In this document: in pieces, positions 8,813-18,710 of the stretch
Numbering within the stretch: the stretch's first letter is position 1
How the letters are laid out: each line of letters opens with the position of its first letter
Origin: Mycobacterium sp. ITM-2016-00316
GTDB lineage: Bacteria > Actinomycetota > Actinomycetes > Mycobacteriales > Mycobacteriaceae
Length of the DNA: 64,000 nucleotides
Reading direction: 5' to 3'
Assembly (NCBI RefSeq): GCF_002968335.2
Contig: NZ_CP134398.1
Span: forward strand, 5,084,001 to 5,148,000
Translations under genes and position numbers: made by a program
The notes under the pieces: model-generated
What the model was told of the DNA's origin: nothing
Database searches by the model: none
Seen by the model: only the letters and a program-made list of their open reading frames with translations

Positions 8813-10368
8813 CCGTGCACGCCGCCGCCCCCGAAACCGGCGGCCTCCCCGGCGGCATACAGCCCGTCGAGCACCGATCCGTCGCCCTTGAGCACCCGTG
8901 AGTCCAGGTCGGTTTCCAGTCCGCCCAACGATTTCCGGGTCAGGATGTGCAGCTTCACCGCGATCAGCGGTCCGGCCTTCGGATCGGTGAGACGGTGCGG
9001 GGCCACCACCCGCGCGATGCGGTCGGGTAGGTACTCGCGGGCCGCCCGGATCGCGGTGATCTGGCTGTCCTTGGTGAACTTGTTGACCACCTCGCGGTCA
9101 CGGGCGGTCACCTCGGCTTCGACGGTGGCGTAGTCCAGCGGCTCGACACCGGGCACGGCGTTCATCGCGGTCACCAGTTCGCGCAGCGAGTTGCCGGTAA
9201 CGAAGTCCACGCCCTTGTCGACGAAGGCCCGTACCGGCGCCGGACCGCCGTCGCGTCCGCGGGCCAGCACCGCCTTGACGCTGCGGCCGGTGAGGTCGGG
9301 GTTCTGCTCCTGCCCGGACAGGCCGAATTCCTTGGCGATGATGCGGGCGTTGAGCACGAACCAGGTGTAGTCCTGGCCGGTGGTGGTGATGTGTTCCAGC
9401 GTGCCCAGGGTGTCGAACCCGGGATACAGCGGCACCGGCAGCCGTTTACCGGTGGCGTCCAGCCACAGCGACGACGGGCCCGGCAGGATGCGGATGCCGT
9501 GGCTGGGCCACACCGGGTCGTAGTTGGTGATGCCCTCGGTGTAATGCCACATCCGGTCGCTGTTGATGACGCGGGCGCCTGCGGTCTCGCTGATGCCGAT
9601 CATCCGGCCGTCGACATGTGCGGGCACACCGGAGAGCAGCTGCTGCGGGACGCGTCCCATCCTCGGCGGCCAGTTCTTGCGCACCAGATCGTGGTTGCCG
9701 CCGATGCCGCCGCTGGCGACGATCACCGCCTGGGCCCGGAACTCGAACTCCCCCAAGGATTCCCGCGACGACGCCACGCCGCGCGCGGCATCGCTGGGTT
9801 CCAGTACGGTGCCGCGGACGCCGGTCACCGCTCCGTCCTCGACGATCAACTCGTCGACGCGGTGCCGGTGGGCGAACCTCGCCCTGGGCTGACCCAGCAG
9901 CCGGCGCGCGAAGATGTCGACCAGCGCCGGCCCGGTGCCCCAGGTGATGTGGAAGCGGGGCACCGAGTTGCCGTGCCCGAGTGCGCCGTAGCCGCCGCGT
10001 TCGGCCCAACCGACCATGGCGAAGGTCTCCCACCCACGCTCACGCAGCCAGCTGCGCTTCTCCCCGGCCGCGAAATCCACATAGGCGTGCGCCCACTGCC
10101 GCGGCCAGTGGTCCTCCTCGCGGTCGAAACCGGCGCTGCCCAGCCAGTCCTGCAGGGCGAGCTCATGGCTGTCCTTGATGCCGAGGCGGCGCTGCTCGGG
10201 ACTGTCCACCAGGAACAGCCCGCCGAACGACCAGAAGGCCTGACCACCCAGGTTGGCGGCATTCTCCTGGTCGACGATCAGGACGCGCCGGCCCCGCTCG
10301 ATCAGTTCCGCGGCGGCGACCAGTCCGGCCAGCCCCGCTCCCACCACGATCACATCGGCATCGGCCAT
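8725..10368 (-). CDS. FAD-binding dehydrogenase (KstD/fumarate reductase-like, Rv0785 type)
   Basis: A 547-residue flavoprotein of the FAD_binding_2 family. The N-terminal dinucleotide-binding motif VVGAGLAGLVAAAEL is followed by a Gly-rich QAFWSFGGLF loop, and the C-terminal FAD segment is GLYAAGEAAGFGGGGVHGYRSLEG. Relatives include 3-ketosteroid dehydrogenases, but the catalytic Tyr pattern of KstD could not be confirmed, so the substrate is left open. The ATG at 10368 begins right at the Rossmann strand. Its 3' end overlaps the convergent phosphatase gene. Confidence 0.9.
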   Translation of the reverse strand: MADADVIVVGAGLAGLVAAAELIERGRRVLIVDQENAANLGGQAFWSFGGLFLVDSPEQRRLGIKDSHELALQDWLGSAGFDREEDHWPRQWAHAYVDFAAGEKRSWLRERGWETFAMVGWAERGGYGALGHGNSVPRFHITWGTGPALVDIFARRLLGQPRARFAHRHRVDELIVEDGAVTGVRGTVLEPSDAARGVASSRESLGEFEFRAQAVIVASGGIGGNHDLVRKNWPPRMGRVPQQLLSGVPAHVDGRMIGISETAGARVINSDRMWHYTEGITNYDPVWPSHGIRILPGPSSLWLDATGKRLPVPLYPGFDTLGTLEHITTTGQDYTWFVLNARIIAKEFGLSGQEQNPDLTGRSVKAVLARGRDGGPAPVRAFVDKGVDFVTGNSLRELVTAMNAVPGVEPLDYATVEAEVTARDREVVNKFTKDSQITAIRAAREYLPDRIARVVAPHRLTDPKAGPLIAVKLHILTRKSLGGLETDLDSRVLKGDGSVLDGLYAAGEAAGFGGGGVHGYRSLEGTFLGGCVFSGRAAGRAAARQTA

Positions 10369-10383
10369 GCCGACAACTTAGTC

Positions 10384-11088
10384 TCAGGCGGCGTCGGTGA
10401 GGGCGGGATCCGCCTCCCAGCGGTAGGTCTCCGGGACACAGCCGTGCATGAGTGCCAGGTCGATGGCGTCGAAGACGGCCTGCCGAGGCCCGGCGTGGCG
10501 CAGCTGACGGGCCGAGACCGCCAGCCGTACCGTGCCGCCGCGGCGCGCGGTGCGTTCGGCCGACAGCACCAGGGTGCGGCACCACCAAGGTTCGGTGAGG
10601 AATCCTGCGCCGATGCCGAGTACCCGCGCCGGGGCGGTGCTGTCGCGCACCAGGTCGGTGACACCGCTCAGTCCGGCCAGCAGTCGGAAGCCGTTGCGCG
10701 GCAGCGCCATGACGGTGCCCTCGGAAACCGCCCAGCCGGGCGCCGCGAACAACCGGGTGCGCAAACCCAGGTGTTCCATCACCCGGTCGGCACCCATCAG
10801 CCGCAGATTCGCCTCATGCGCTTGCAGGGTGGCGAATTCGCTGCGGCGGTTCTTGGTCGCCGCCTCGTCATAACCGTGCAGCACGACGGCATCCCCGGCG
10901 GCGCGGCGCTCGGCCAGCCAGAACAACGTCGCGGGGTCGCGCTCCAGCCGGTAGTCACCTTTCAGGCGGGGAGCCACCAGAAAGGACGCCGGCACACCGC
11001 GAGCGTCGAGTTCCTCGCAGAAGGTGTCGACGGCGGGCAGCGTGCGGTCCCTGATCCCGGAGATCGAGACGATCAGCTCTGCGGTCAC
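10384..11088 (-). CDS. DUF2334 polysaccharide-deacetylase-like protein
   Basis: Matches the Rv0784-type protein. It has a deacetylase-like barrel: ELIVSISGIRD at the N-terminus, PASFLVAPRLKGD, DAVVLHGYDEA (metal-binding His candidate) and FAAPGWAVS. The role is unknown. GTG at 11088 (VTAELIVSIS) was chosen; an ATG 15 codons upstream at 11133 is possible but adds residues without the family pattern. It lies 15 bp downstream-side of the FAD dehydrogenase start and reads in the same direction, so the two may form an operon. Confidence 0.75.
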   Translation of the reverse strand: MTAELIVSISGIRDRTLPAVDTFCEELDARGVPASFLVAPRLKGDYRLERDPATLFWLAERRAAGDAVVLHGYDEAATKNRRSEFATLQAHEANLRLMGADRVMEHLGLRTRLFAAPGWAVSEGTVMALPRNGFRLLAGLSGVTDLVRDSTAPARVLGIGAGFLTEPWWCRTLVLSAERTARRGGTVRLAVSARQLRHAGPRQAVFDAIDLALMHGCVPETYRWEADPALTDAA

Positions 11089-11161
11089 GTACTTCAGTGT
11101 CGCAACATCAGATGTCACGATGGTTGCGTACACCCGGACACGAAGTGAGCATTCGGCTCCG

Positions 11162-11650
11162 CTATGTGCCCAGGACGGCCTCGATGGCCGCGATCACCTC
11201 CGGCGCATCCGGTTCGGTGCGTGGACGGAACCGCTTGACCACGTCACCATCCGGGGCCACCAGGAACTTCTCGAAGTTCCACTGGATATCACCGGCCTGC
11301 CCGTCGGCATCGGCGGCCTTGGTCAGTTCTGTGTAGAGCGGGTGTCTTTCGTCTCCGTTGACATCGGTCTTGGCCAGCAGCGGGAAGGTCACACCGTAGG
11401 TGGTGGAGCAGAAGGTCTGGATCTCCTCGGCGCTACCCGGCTCCTGGCCCATGAACTGGTTGCACGGCACACCGACGACGGTCAGACCACGGTCGGCGTA
11501 GTCCTTGGCGATCTTCTCCAACGCGGTGTACTGCGGGGTCAGACCGCATTTGGAGGCGACGTTCACCACCAGCGTTGCGCCTTCGGACAATTCGCCGAGC
11601 GTGGTGTCCTTGCCGTCAAGGGTGGTCAGCGGAATCTGGTTGAGGCTCAC
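11162..11650 (-). CDS. Glutathione peroxidase-family thiol peroxidase
   Basis: A 162-residue thioredoxin-fold peroxidase. The peroxidatic Cys is C35 in ASKCGLTPQY; the Gln (CNQFMGQEPGS) and Trp (IQWNFEKFLV) of the catalytic tetrad are present. It has Cys rather than Sec, and a second Cys in CNQF and in TFCST could serve as the resolving thiol, so thioredoxin rather than glutathione is the likely reductant. The GTG at 11650 starts at VSLNQIPLTT. The gene follows a TetR gene by 10 bp in the same direction. Confidence 0.92.
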   Translation of the reverse strand: MSLNQIPLTTLDGKDTTLGELSEGATLVVNVASKCGLTPQYTALEKIAKDYADRGLTVVGVPCNQFMGQEPGSAEEIQTFCSTTYGVTFPLLAKTDVNGDERHPLYTELTKAADADGQAGDIQWNFEKFLVAPDGDVVKRFRPRTEPDAPEVIAAIEAVLGT

Positions 11651-11660
11651 CGGATCGACG

Positions 11661-12215
11661 CTAGCCGTCGAAGAGGATTGCCGCCAGCCGCTCGACCGCA
11701 GCCATCGGGTCACCGGCGGTGTCGACGGCCTCGTTGAGCCAGAGCTGGGCGAATCCGTGCACCATCGACCAGGCCGCAAGGGCGGCGCCCTCGGGGTCGG
11801 CCGCGGCGTGCGGGTCGGCGAGTGTGCCGACGCCGCGGTTCAGTTCCAGGTACGCCGCCGCCGACGCCTGCTGCACCTGCTCGTCGGCGGCGTCGTAGAG
11901 CGACTTGTCGAACATCACCTCGAAGTGACCGGGGTGCGCCAGGGCGAACCGCACGTAGGCCTTCGCCGCGTCGATGAACTCGGGCCGGGCGTCGGTCAGT
12001 TCGGCTGTCAGAACCCGGAACCCCTCGGTGGCCAGAGCGGTGAACAGTCCGCGCCGATCCCCGAAGTGGTGCGCCGGGGCCGCGTGGGACACCCCGGCAG
12101 CACGGGCGAGTTCGCGCAACGAGACACCGTCGGCGCCGCGCTCGGCCACCAGCTTGGCCGTCTCGGCCAGGATCACCGCCCTCAGGTCGCCGTGGTGGTA
12201 ACTCGGCTTGCTCAT
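11661..12215 (-). CDS. TetR/AcrR-family transcriptional regulator
   Basis: A 184-residue repressor. The N-terminal helix-turn-helix is SLRELARAAGVSHAAPAHHFGDRRGL (residues about 30-55), with a TetR_C_33/WHG-type C-terminal domain (FVRFALAHPGHFEVMF-like). Ligand and target are unknown. The 10-bp gap to the thiol peroxidase gene suggests a two-gene operon, perhaps controlling an oxidative or lipid stress response. No clear operator palindrome was seen in the 42 bp upstream. Confidence 0.88.
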   Translation of the reverse strand: MSKPSYHHGDLRAVILAETAKLVAERGADGVSLRELARAAGVSHAAPAHHFGDRRGLFTALATEGFRVLTAELTDARPEFIDAAKAYVRFALAHPGHFEVMFDKSLYDAADEQVQQASAAAYLELNRGVGTLADPHAAADPEGAALAAWSMVHGFAQLWLNEAVDTAGDPMAAVERLAAILFDG

Positions 12216-12257
12216 CGCGCCATCATAACTGCGATCTTGACAGCGCCTAGATGGATC

Positions 12258-14411
12258 TCAGCCGCGCGGACCACCGAACAGGCTGCCCACCTGCCCGTCG
12301 CCGTGATTCTCCGGATCCGCGGTCGCCAGCAGCCAGGCGTACTGGAAGGCGGCTTCCTTCCAGCGTTCATAGCGACCGCTGATACCACCGTGCCCGGCCA
12401 CCATCTCGGTCTTCAGTAGCACCCGGGTTGCGCCGGCCACCGGATCCAGTTGCGCGTGCCGAAGGGCCGCAACCCATTTGGCTGGCTCCACGTAGTACAC
12501 CCGGGTGTCGTTGAGCGAGGTCATCGCCAGCACCGCCGGATAGTCCAGGGATGCGACGTTCTCGTATGGCGAGTACGACTTCATGTACTCGTAGACATCC
12601 TTGTCCTCCAGTGGGTTTCCCCACTCGTCCCACTCGGTGACGGTGAGCGGCAGCGATGGATCCAGGATCGTGGTGAGCGGGTCGACGAACGGTACCTGGG
12701 CCAGCACACCGGCGAACAGGTGCGGGGCCAGGTTGAGCACCGCGCCGACCAGCAGACCACCCGCGCTGCCACCCAGGGCGACCAGGTTGGCCGGACGGGT
12801 CAGATCGGTGAGCACGAGATGTTCTGCCACCGCGATGAAATCGGTGAAGGTGTTGCGCTTGTGCAGGAGCTTGCCGTCCTCGTACCACGGCCGGCCGAGT
12901 TCACCACCGCCGCGCACATGGGCGACGGCGAACGCCATTCCCCGGTCCAGCAGCGACAACCGGGCGATCGAGAAGCGCGGATCCTCACATGATTCGTAGG
13001 CGCCGTAGCCGTACAGCAGCGTCGGGGCCGGGAACGCCAGCCCCGCGCGGTGCACGATCGAGATCGGGATCCTGGCCCCGTCGGGAGCCACCGCCCAGTC
13101 CCGGCGCTCGACGTATTCCTCGGGGCGGTAGTCCCCCAGCACCGGCTGCTCGCGCAGCAGCGTCCGATCGCCCGTCACCAGGTCCAGGTCGTAGATCCGC
13201 ACCGGGATCACCCAGGACACCGCGCCCACCCGCAGCTTCGGTGAGGACCAGTTCGGGTTACCGCTGAGCCCCGCCGACATCAGCTCGGATTCGAAGGTGA
13301 TCTCTTGTGGTTCCCCGTAGCTGCCGTCCGCGGCGATGGGCCACAACTGAATTCGGGGTAGCGCCTCGCGGCGGTAGCTGACCACCAGGTGACTCTCGAA
13401 TGCGTCGACACCGTCGAGGCGGACATCCTCGCGGTGCTCGATGAGCGTGCGGAACGCGCTCGGGTCACTGACCGGAGCCTCGACCAGGGTGAAGTTCACC
13501 GCCCCGTCGTTGTGCAGGATGAGGAAGCGGTCCTCGCCGCCGACCACCGCATGCTCAACGGCGTACTCCACCTGATCGCGGCGCGGCAGCACCACGGTGA
13601 ACTCGGCGTCGGGGTCCGCGGCATCGGCGTAGCGCACTTCGGAGGTGACCGCACTGCCGGCGGCGATGATGATGTACTTGTCGCTGCGGGTGCGCCCGAC
13701 GCCGAGCCAATAGCGTTCGTCGGCTTCGTGATACACCTTCTGCGCGGGCAGACCGGACCCCAGGCGGTGACGCCACACCGTGTCCGGCCGCCACGCCTCG
13801 TCGACCGTGACGTAATACACGGAGTGGTTGTCTGCGCCCCAGGTCGCGCCGGCGCCGATACCGGTGATGGTGTCCTCGTAGAGCTCACCGGTCCGGAGAT
13901 CCTTGAAGCGCAGGGTGTAGCGCTCATCGCCCTTGACGTCCACCGAGAAGGCCAGGATGTTGCCGTCGACGCTGACGCTGATCGCGCCGAGGGAGAAGAA
14001 CTCGTGGCCCTCGGCCTCGACGTTCTCGTCGAGCAGGATCTGCTCACCCGGGATCGCGGTGTTCTCGTCGAGTTCCGGCGGGGTCCAGTCATCCGGGTCG
14101 CTGATCGGGCAACGGGCGTGTACCCCGTACTGCTGCCCCTCGAAGCTGCGGGCGTAGTACCACCATTGACCGCGACGGGTCGGGACCGAAAGGTCGGTTT
14201 CCTTGGTGCGTGCCTTGATCTCGTCGAAGATCTTCTGCCGCAACGGCGCCAGTGCCGAGGTGGCGGCCTCGGTGTGGGCGTTCTCGGCTTCCAGATGGGC
14301 GATCACCTCGGGGCTGGACTTGTCGCGCAGCCACTCATAGGGGTCGATGAAGACATCGCCGTGATGCTCGCGGCGATGCTCGACCCGCTTGGCGACAGGA
14401 GCTGAGGTCAT
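12258..14411 (-). CDS. ptrB: Oligopeptidase B (prolyl oligopeptidase family S9A)
   Basis: Serine peptidase cleaving short peptides after Arg/Lys; it has an N-terminal beta-propeller and a C-terminal alpha/beta-hydrolase domain. The nucleophile is S549 in [24 protein letters not shown] carries the catalytic Asp and [14 protein letters not shown] the His. The length (717 aa) is full for the family. In M. tuberculosis H37Rv the equivalent is annotated as two pieces (ptrBa/ptrBb); here the frame is intact. The ATG at 14411 overlaps the purC stop (ATGA), so it is coupled to purC. Confidence 0.95.
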   Translation of the reverse strand: MTSAPVAKRVEHRREHHGDVFIDPYEWLRDKSSPEVIAHLEAENAHTEAATSALAPLRQKIFDEIKARTKETDLSVPTRRGQWWYYARSFEGQQYGVHARCPISDPDDWTPPELDENTAIPGEQILLDENVEAEGHEFFSLGAISVSVDGNILAFSVDVKGDERYTLRFKDLRTGELYEDTITGIGAGATWGADNHSVYYVTVDEAWRPDTVWRHRLGSGLPAQKVYHEADERYWLGVGRTRSDKYIIIAAGSAVTSEVRYADAADPDAEFTVVLPRRDQVEYAVEHAVVGGEDRFLILHNDGAVNFTLVEAPVSDPSAFRTLIEHREDVRLDGVDAFESHLVVSYRREALPRIQLWPIAADGSYGEPQEITFESELMSAGLSGNPNWSSPKLRVGAVSWVIPVRIYDLDLVTGDRTLLREQPVLGDYRPEEYVERRDWAVAPDGARIPISIVHRAGLAFPAPTLLYGYGAYESCEDPRFSIARLSLLDRGMAFAVAHVRGGGELGRPWYEDGKLLHKRNTFTDFIAVAEHLVLTDLTRPANLVALGGSAGGLLVGAVLNLAPHLFAGVLAQVPFVDPLTTILDPSLPLTVTEWDEWGNPLEDKDVYEYMKSYSPYENVASLDYPAVLAMTSLNDTRVYYVEPAKWVAALRHAQLDPVAGATRVLLKTEMVAGHGGISGRYERWKEAAFQYAWLLATADPENHGDGQVGSLFGGPRG

Positions 14412-15295
14412 GCACCGATCCAATCGTCGAAGCTGAGCCCGGAAATGCGTTCGTAGGCCTCGATATAACGTGCACGGGTGGCCGCGGCGATCTCGGCGGG
14501 CAGGGGTGGCGGCGGGGAATCACCGTGGCGGTCCCAGCCCGAGTCGGGGCCGGTCAGCCAGTTGCGGACGAACTGCTTGTCATAGCTGGGCTGCACCTCC
14601 CCGGGCCGGTAGCTGTCGGCCGGCCAGTACCGCGACGAATCCGGGGTGAGCACCTCATCGGCCAGCACCAGCTGACCATCGACATCCACACCGAACTCGA
14701 ACTTCGTGTCGGCGACGATGATTCCCTTGCCCAAAGCATGCTCGGCGGCCTTGAGGTAGATCCGCAGCGTCGCCTCGCGCAGTTCCGCTGCCCGCTGCGC
14801 ACCGACCAGTGCGACCACCGCGTCGAAGGACACGTTCTCGTCGTGCTCGCCCAGTTCGGCTTTGGTGGCCGGAGTGAACAGCGGCTCGTCGAACTTGCTG
14901 GCCTCGCCGAGCCCGGCCGGCAACGCGATCCCGCACACCGATCCGGACTGCCGATAGTCGATCAACCCGGAACCGGTCAGATAGCCGCGCGCCACGCACT
15001 CCACCGGCAGCATCTCCAGCGCCCGGACCACAAGAGCCCGACCCAGGACCTCCTCGGGGATCCGGTCGTCGTCGGGCGGGCCCGCCAGGTGGTTGGCGAC
15101 GCCGAGGTGATCGAAGAAGAACACGCTCATCGCCGTCAGGATCCGGCCCTTGTCCGGGATCTCGGTGTCCAGGATGTGGTCGAAAGCCGAGATGCGGTCA
15201 CTGGCCACGAACAGCAAGTGGTCGTCATCGATGCGGTACAGCTCGCGAACTTTGCCGCTGGCCAGATGCCGGTAGTCGGTCAGAGCGGGGCGCAT
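14408..15295 (-). CDS. purC: SAICAR synthetase, PurC
   Basis: Phosphoribosylaminoimidazole-succinocarboxamide synthase; condenses CAIR with aspartate using ATP. Signature segments are [27 protein letters not shown] at the N-terminus (ATP-binding), [10 protein letters not shown], and DTKFEFGVD / [14 protein letters not shown] in the C-terminal half. The length (295 aa) is normal. The ATG is at 15295. It is the first gene of a purC-ptrB pair; a divergent membrane protein starts 30 bp away. Confidence 0.96.
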   Translation of the reverse strand: MRPALTDYRHLASGKVRELYRIDDDHLLFVASDRISAFDHILDTEIPDKGRILTAMSVFFFDHLGVANHLAGPPDDDRIPEEVLGRALVVRALEMLPVECVARGYLTGSGLIDYRQSGSVCGIALPAGLGEASKFDEPLFTPATKAELGEHDENVSFDAVVALVGAQRAAELREATLRIYLKAAEHALGKGIIVADTKFEFGVDVDGQLVLADEVLTPDSSRYWPADSYRPGEVQPSYDKQFVRNWLTGPDSGWDRHGDSPPPPLPAEIAAATRARYIEAYERISGLSFDDWIGA

Positions 15296-15325
15296 TGACT
15301 CACCCTATGTGCTGGGATCGATGCC

Positions 15326-15937
15326 ATGAGATTGCGGTACCTGCCCTATGCCACCCGGCCCGGTCGCCTGCTGGCCCAGCTTGTCAGCGACGTCACCGTC
15401 CTCATCTGGACGGTGATCTGGGTGATGGTGGGCAGTGCGGTCTACACGGCGGTATCCACCATCGCCGAAGTGGGCCGCCAGGTGCAGGACGGCGCCGACG
15501 GGGTCGCGGGCAACCTGAACTCCGCCGGTGACAGCGCCGATGACTTCCCGTTGATCGGCGATGCGCTGGCCGGACCGCTGCGCGCCGCCAGCGACGCCGC
15601 CGGGGAGATCGCCGGCGCAGGTCAGAGCCTGGACAGCACCGCGACCTGGCTGGCCTGGGTGCTCGCGTTGGCGGTCGCGGCCACCCCGATCCTGGCGGTC
15701 GTCATGCCCTGGCTGTTCCTGCGCCTGCGGTTCTTCCGGCGCAAGCTCACGGTGCTGACGCTGGCCTCCACGCACGCCGGACAGGAACTGCTGGCGATGC
15801 GGGCACTGGCCAATCGGCCGCTGGCCAAGCTCACCGCCATCGACCCCGACCCGATCGGGGCCTGGCGCCGCGACGACCGTCCGGCCATCCGCGGCCTGGC
15901 GCTGCTGGAGATCCGTGCGGCCGGCCTGAAGCTCTGA
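15326..15937 (+). CDS. Conserved mycobacterial membrane protein (Rv0779c-like)
   Basis: A 203-residue protein with two transmembrane helices: residues about 20-45 (TVLIWTVIWVMVGSAVYTAV) and about 110-135 (WLAWVLALAVAATPILAVVM). The loop between them (about residues 50-105) is rich in Asp, Ala and Gly and probably faces outside. The C-terminal tail is Arg-rich, cytosolic by the positive-inside rule. Function unknown; identity with Rv0779c is inferred from position and topology. The ATG is at 15326, divergent from purC. Confidence 0.8.
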   Translation: MRLRYLPYATRPGRLLAQLVSDVTVLIWTVIWVMVGSAVYTAVSTIAEVGRQVQDGADGVAGNLNSAGDSADDFPLIGDALAGPLRAASDAAGEIAGAGQSLDSTATWLAWVLALAVAATPILAVVMPWLFLRLRFFRRKLTVLTLASTHAGQELLAMRALANRPLAKLTAIDPDPIGAWRRDDRPAIRGLALLEIRAAGLKL

Positions 15938-15943
15938 GCCCGG

Positions 15944-15994
15944 CGATTTGTGCGATATCCGTAACGACCACCGTTACAGATCTCACACAAATCG
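15944..15994. repeat. Imperfect inverted repeat with GATTTGTG ends
   Basis: Arms 15944-15966 and 15972-15994 pair at about 19 of 23 positions around a 5-base loop. The outer ends read CGATTTGTG and CACAAATCG. It lies between the membrane protein stop and the DUF559 gene. It may act as a terminator hairpin. The same terminal octamer ends the palindrome at 26361-26409. Confidence 0.7.
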
Positions 15995-16037
15995 CAGACG
16001 GTGGAACCGTTCGGCCGGGCATCGCGTCCAAGAGAGC

Positions 16038-16940
16038 ATGCTCGACGACTACCTCCGCGACCAGGACGGAGTCATCACCCTCGCCCAGGCGCAGCAGGCC
16101 GGATTGAGCCGCCAAGCGGTGTACCGCAGGGTCCGCTCCGGGCACTGGCTGCGCTGCTCACCCGGGGTGTATTTAGTCGATGATCGTCTGTTCACCGACC
16201 GTGCGCGGATCCGGGCCGCGGTGTGGGGTTGCGGTCCACGCGCGACGGCAAGCGGCATGACGGCGGCCTGGTGGTTGGAGCTGACGAAGTTTCCGCCCGC
16301 CACCGTGGACGTCACCGTGCCCAAAGCGTGCGATCCACCCAAGAGGTACGGCATCCGCACCCGCCGCCGCGACCTGGACCCCGCCGATTGCGTGACGCGC
16401 CAGGGCCTGCGGGTGACCGCTCTACCGCTGACGGTCGTGGAGGCAGCCGCCCGCCGGGGTGGCGGCATGAAGATCATCGACGCGGCACTGCAACGACATC
16501 TGTTGGAACTGCGCGATCTCTGGGGTGCTCACCTGCGCAACAAGGGCCGGCACGGTTCGCCGGCGGCGCGCAGACTGTTGCGGGCCGCCGACAGCGGGGC
16601 GCACTCCGAGGCGGAACGGCTCCTGGTCGGTCTGCTGCGGCAGGCACGCATCACCGGATGGAAGGCCAACCAGCGCCTCGGCCGCTGGGAGATCGACGTC
16701 CTCTTCCGTGACCTGAAGATCGCCGTCGAGGTGGACGGGCTGGCATTCCATACCGATCCCGAAGCCTTCCAACGGGATCGGGTCAAGCAGAACGAACTCG
16801 CGCTGATGGGCTACCAGGTGCTGCGTTTCACCTGGCTGGACCTGACCGAGTACCCGGAGCGGGTGATCGCCGAGATCGAGTTCGCGATCAGCCGCCGTGC
16901 AGGCGCCGCAGCCAGCTCCCGAACGGGTGCCGCACGCTGA
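16038..16940 (+). CDS. AbiEi-like antitoxin-domain plus DUF559 endonuclease-fold protein
   Basis: A 300-residue protein. Residues 1-50 form a winged-helix domain (DGVITLAQAQQAGLSRQAVYRR) of the AbiEi N-terminal type. The C-terminal third is a DUF559/Vsr-like PD-(D/E)XK domain with D220 in WEIDVLF and E231/D233 in AVEVDG, followed by a conserved FTW segment. These fit a metal-dependent nuclease core, but activity is unproven and such proteins are common, uncharacterised paralogs in mycobacteria. No adjacent AbiEii toxin gene is present. ATG 16038 starts directly at the winged helix. The last 53 bp overlap the convergent DUF1707 gene. Confidence 0.75.
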   Translation: MLDDYLRDQDGVITLAQAQQAGLSRQAVYRRVRSGHWLRCSPGVYLVDDRLFTDRARIRAAVWGCGPRATASGMTAAWWLELTKFPPATVDVTVPKACDPPKRYGIRTRRRDLDPADCVTRQGLRVTALPLTVVEAAARRGGGMKIIDAALQRHLLELRDLWGAHLRNKGRHGSPAARRLLRAADSGAHSEAERLLVGLLRQARITGWKANQRLGRWEIDVLFRDLKIAVEVDGLAFHTDPEAFQRDRVKQNELALMGYQVLRFTWLDLTEYPERVIAEIEFAISRRAGAAASSRTGAAR

Positions 16941-17487
16941 CCGACCCCATCCTGACCTTGCCGCGCACGATGACGTGCAGCTGATCGGGCTGGCGGAGGT
17001 TGCGCACCTTGACGGTGGCGCTGCCGGCGATGGCGTCGACGCCGTTGAGGTCCGCGGTGGCCCCGGCCGGCACGATGAGCTCCGTCGAACTCAGGTAGTC
17101 GTCGATGTTGACCTCGACGACCGGTCCGGGCAGCACCGCCGAGGTGAAGTCCAGGGTGGTGCTGCACATCCGGGTGTTCAGGTTGAGCACCGGCGCCACC
17201 GTCCACGGGCCGCGCCGAACGATCGACGTCATCCAGCCGCCCAGCGCCTCCGGCTGTGCGCTGCTGCGGGCGACCGGCGCCTGCGCGGCGTGCAGGTCCA
17301 TATCGGGCAGGTCCACCAGCACGGCCCGCAGCTCACCGCGGGTGCGGGCGGCCAGCGCGGCGTCGGTGCGGTCGGCGAACTCGTCGAGTGTGATCATGCC
17401 GTCGGCGACCGCGCGCTCAAGCAGTCCGCTCACGTGTGCGCGGTCGGCATTGGAGACTCGGAGGTTGTCATTCTGGCCGAAGTCCAT
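16888..17487 (-). CDS. DUF1707 domain protein
   Basis: A 199-residue protein with the actinobacterial DUF1707 domain at the N-terminus: RVSNADRAHVSGLLERAVADG, then MITLDEFADRTDAALAARTRGEL. The rest is beta-rich (repeated VEVNID, ATADLNGV, VIVRGKV strands) and resembles a cell-wall-active or LiaF-like C-terminal domain. No membrane helix is seen. ATG 17487 (MDFGQNDN) is preferred to upstream candidates because it directly precedes the domain. It starts 17 bp after the CYP126 stop, in the same operon. Confidence 0.8.
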   Translation of the reverse strand: MDFGQNDNLRVSNADRAHVSGLLERAVADGMITLDEFADRTDAALAARTRGELRAVLVDLPDMDLHAAQAPVARSSAQPEALGGWMTSIVRRGPWTVAPVLNLNTRMCSTTLDFTSAVLPGPVVEVNIDDYLSSTELIVPAGATADLNGVDAIAGSATVKVRNLRQPDQLHVIVRGKVRMGSVSVRHPFGSWLRRLHGG

Positions 17488-17504
17488 ATCTGCGAGAGTA
17501 GCGA

Positions 17505-18710
17505 TCAGTCGAATTCGACGAACAGGTGCCGGATCCCGGTGTGCCGATTGCTGCGGGTCCACTCGACCGGCCTGACCAGCCGCGCGCTGCGGAACCGGGG
17601 CAACAGTTCCCCGAACAGCACCCGCAGCTCGAGGCGCGCCAGGTTGGCGCCCAGGCAGTAGTGCGCGCCATGACCGAACCCCAAGTGCGCATTGGGCTTA
17701 CGCGCGATATCGAAGACATCAGGATCCTGGAACACCGCCGGGTCCCGATTCGCCGAACCCTCCCAGATCTGCACCTTCTGCCCCGCCTCGATAGCGCGTC
17801 CACCCAAGGTCACCGGACGCGTGGCGGTGCGTCGTTTCGACGGTGACGGTGTCGTCCAGCGCACCATCTCCTCGATCGCCGACGGCAGCAGTTCCGGGTC
17901 GCCGCGCAGGCGGCGCATCTGCTCGGGGTGCTCGATGAGCGCCAGCAGGCCCCCGGCCACCGAGTTGCGGGTGGTCTCCGCCCCGGCACTGAACAGCAGA
18001 CTGAAGAACAGGTAGAGCTCGACTTCAGACAGGTCCGCATCGGAGGCATTGGCCACCACCGACAACATGTCATCGCTCGGCGCGGCGCGTTTGGCCGCGA
18101 TCAGCTGTTGACCGTATTCGTACATCCGCGTTCCGGCCTCTTCGGGCGACAGCTGCCCGACCTCCGCCGAGCGGGCGCCGCCGAAGTCGAACTGCGGCTC
18201 GATCGCCTCGAAGAGCCAATGCCGTTCGGATTCAGGAACACCCAACAGAATGCAGATCATCTGCATGGGCAGCTCCGCGGCCACCTCCACGAGAAAGTCC
18301 AGCGCGACACCGGGCTCGACAGCGTCCAGCAGGGTCCGGGCCCGGCCGCGCAGATCATCGGTGACCCGAGCGATCATCCGGGGTGTCAGCCCCGAACTGA
18401 CCAGCCTGCGGATCTGTGCATGCCGCGGGTCGTCCATCATGTTGAGCACCTGGCCCGCGACGGACAGATCCTGCAGCAGGGTGCCGCCGAACGGCCGGCT
18501 TCCGCCGGTCACCGACGAGTACGTCTCCGGATCACGCAGCACGGCAAGTGTTTCGGCGTAGGTCGCCACCGACCAGAAGCCCTCCCCGTCCGGGGTGTGC
18601 TCGGTGGGCTCATGCCAGTAGACCGGGGCCTCACGGCGGTGCACCTCGAACAGATCGTGCGGAAAACCGCCGGCGAAGTTGTCGAGGTCGGTGAGGTCGG
18701 CCAATGTCAC
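17505..18710 (-). CDS. cyp126: Cytochrome P450, CYP126 type
   Basis: A 401-residue soluble heme monooxygenase. The heme-thiolate Cys is C352 in [15 protein letters not shown]; ExxR is in the AIEEMVRW helix and the I-helix oxygen-binding motif is SAGAETTRN. The place directly after purB identifies it as CYP126 (Rv0778). The natural substrate is unknown; electron partners are not adjacent. The GTG start overlaps the purB stop by 4 bases (GTGA), so a P450 is translationally coupled to a purine enzyme. Confidence 0.92.
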   Translation of the reverse strand: MTLADLTDLDNFAGGFPHDLFEVHRREAPVYWHEPTEHTPDGEGFWSVATYAETLAVLRDPETYSSVTGGSRPFGGTLLQDLSVAGQVLNMMDDPRHAQIRRLVSSGLTPRMIARVTDDLRGRARTLLDAVEPGVALDFLVEVAAELPMQMICILLGVPESERHWLFEAIEPQFDFGGARSAEVGQLSPEEAGTRMYEYGQQLIAAKRAAPSDDMLSVVANASDADLSEVELYLFFSLLFSAGAETTRNSVAGGLLALIEHPEQMRRLRGDPELLPSAIEEMVRWTTPSPSKRRTATRPVTLGGRAIEAGQKVQIWEGSANRDPAVFQDPDVFDIARKPNAHLGFGHGAHYCLGANLARLELRVLFGELLPRFRSARLVRPVEWTRSNRHTGIRHLFVEFD

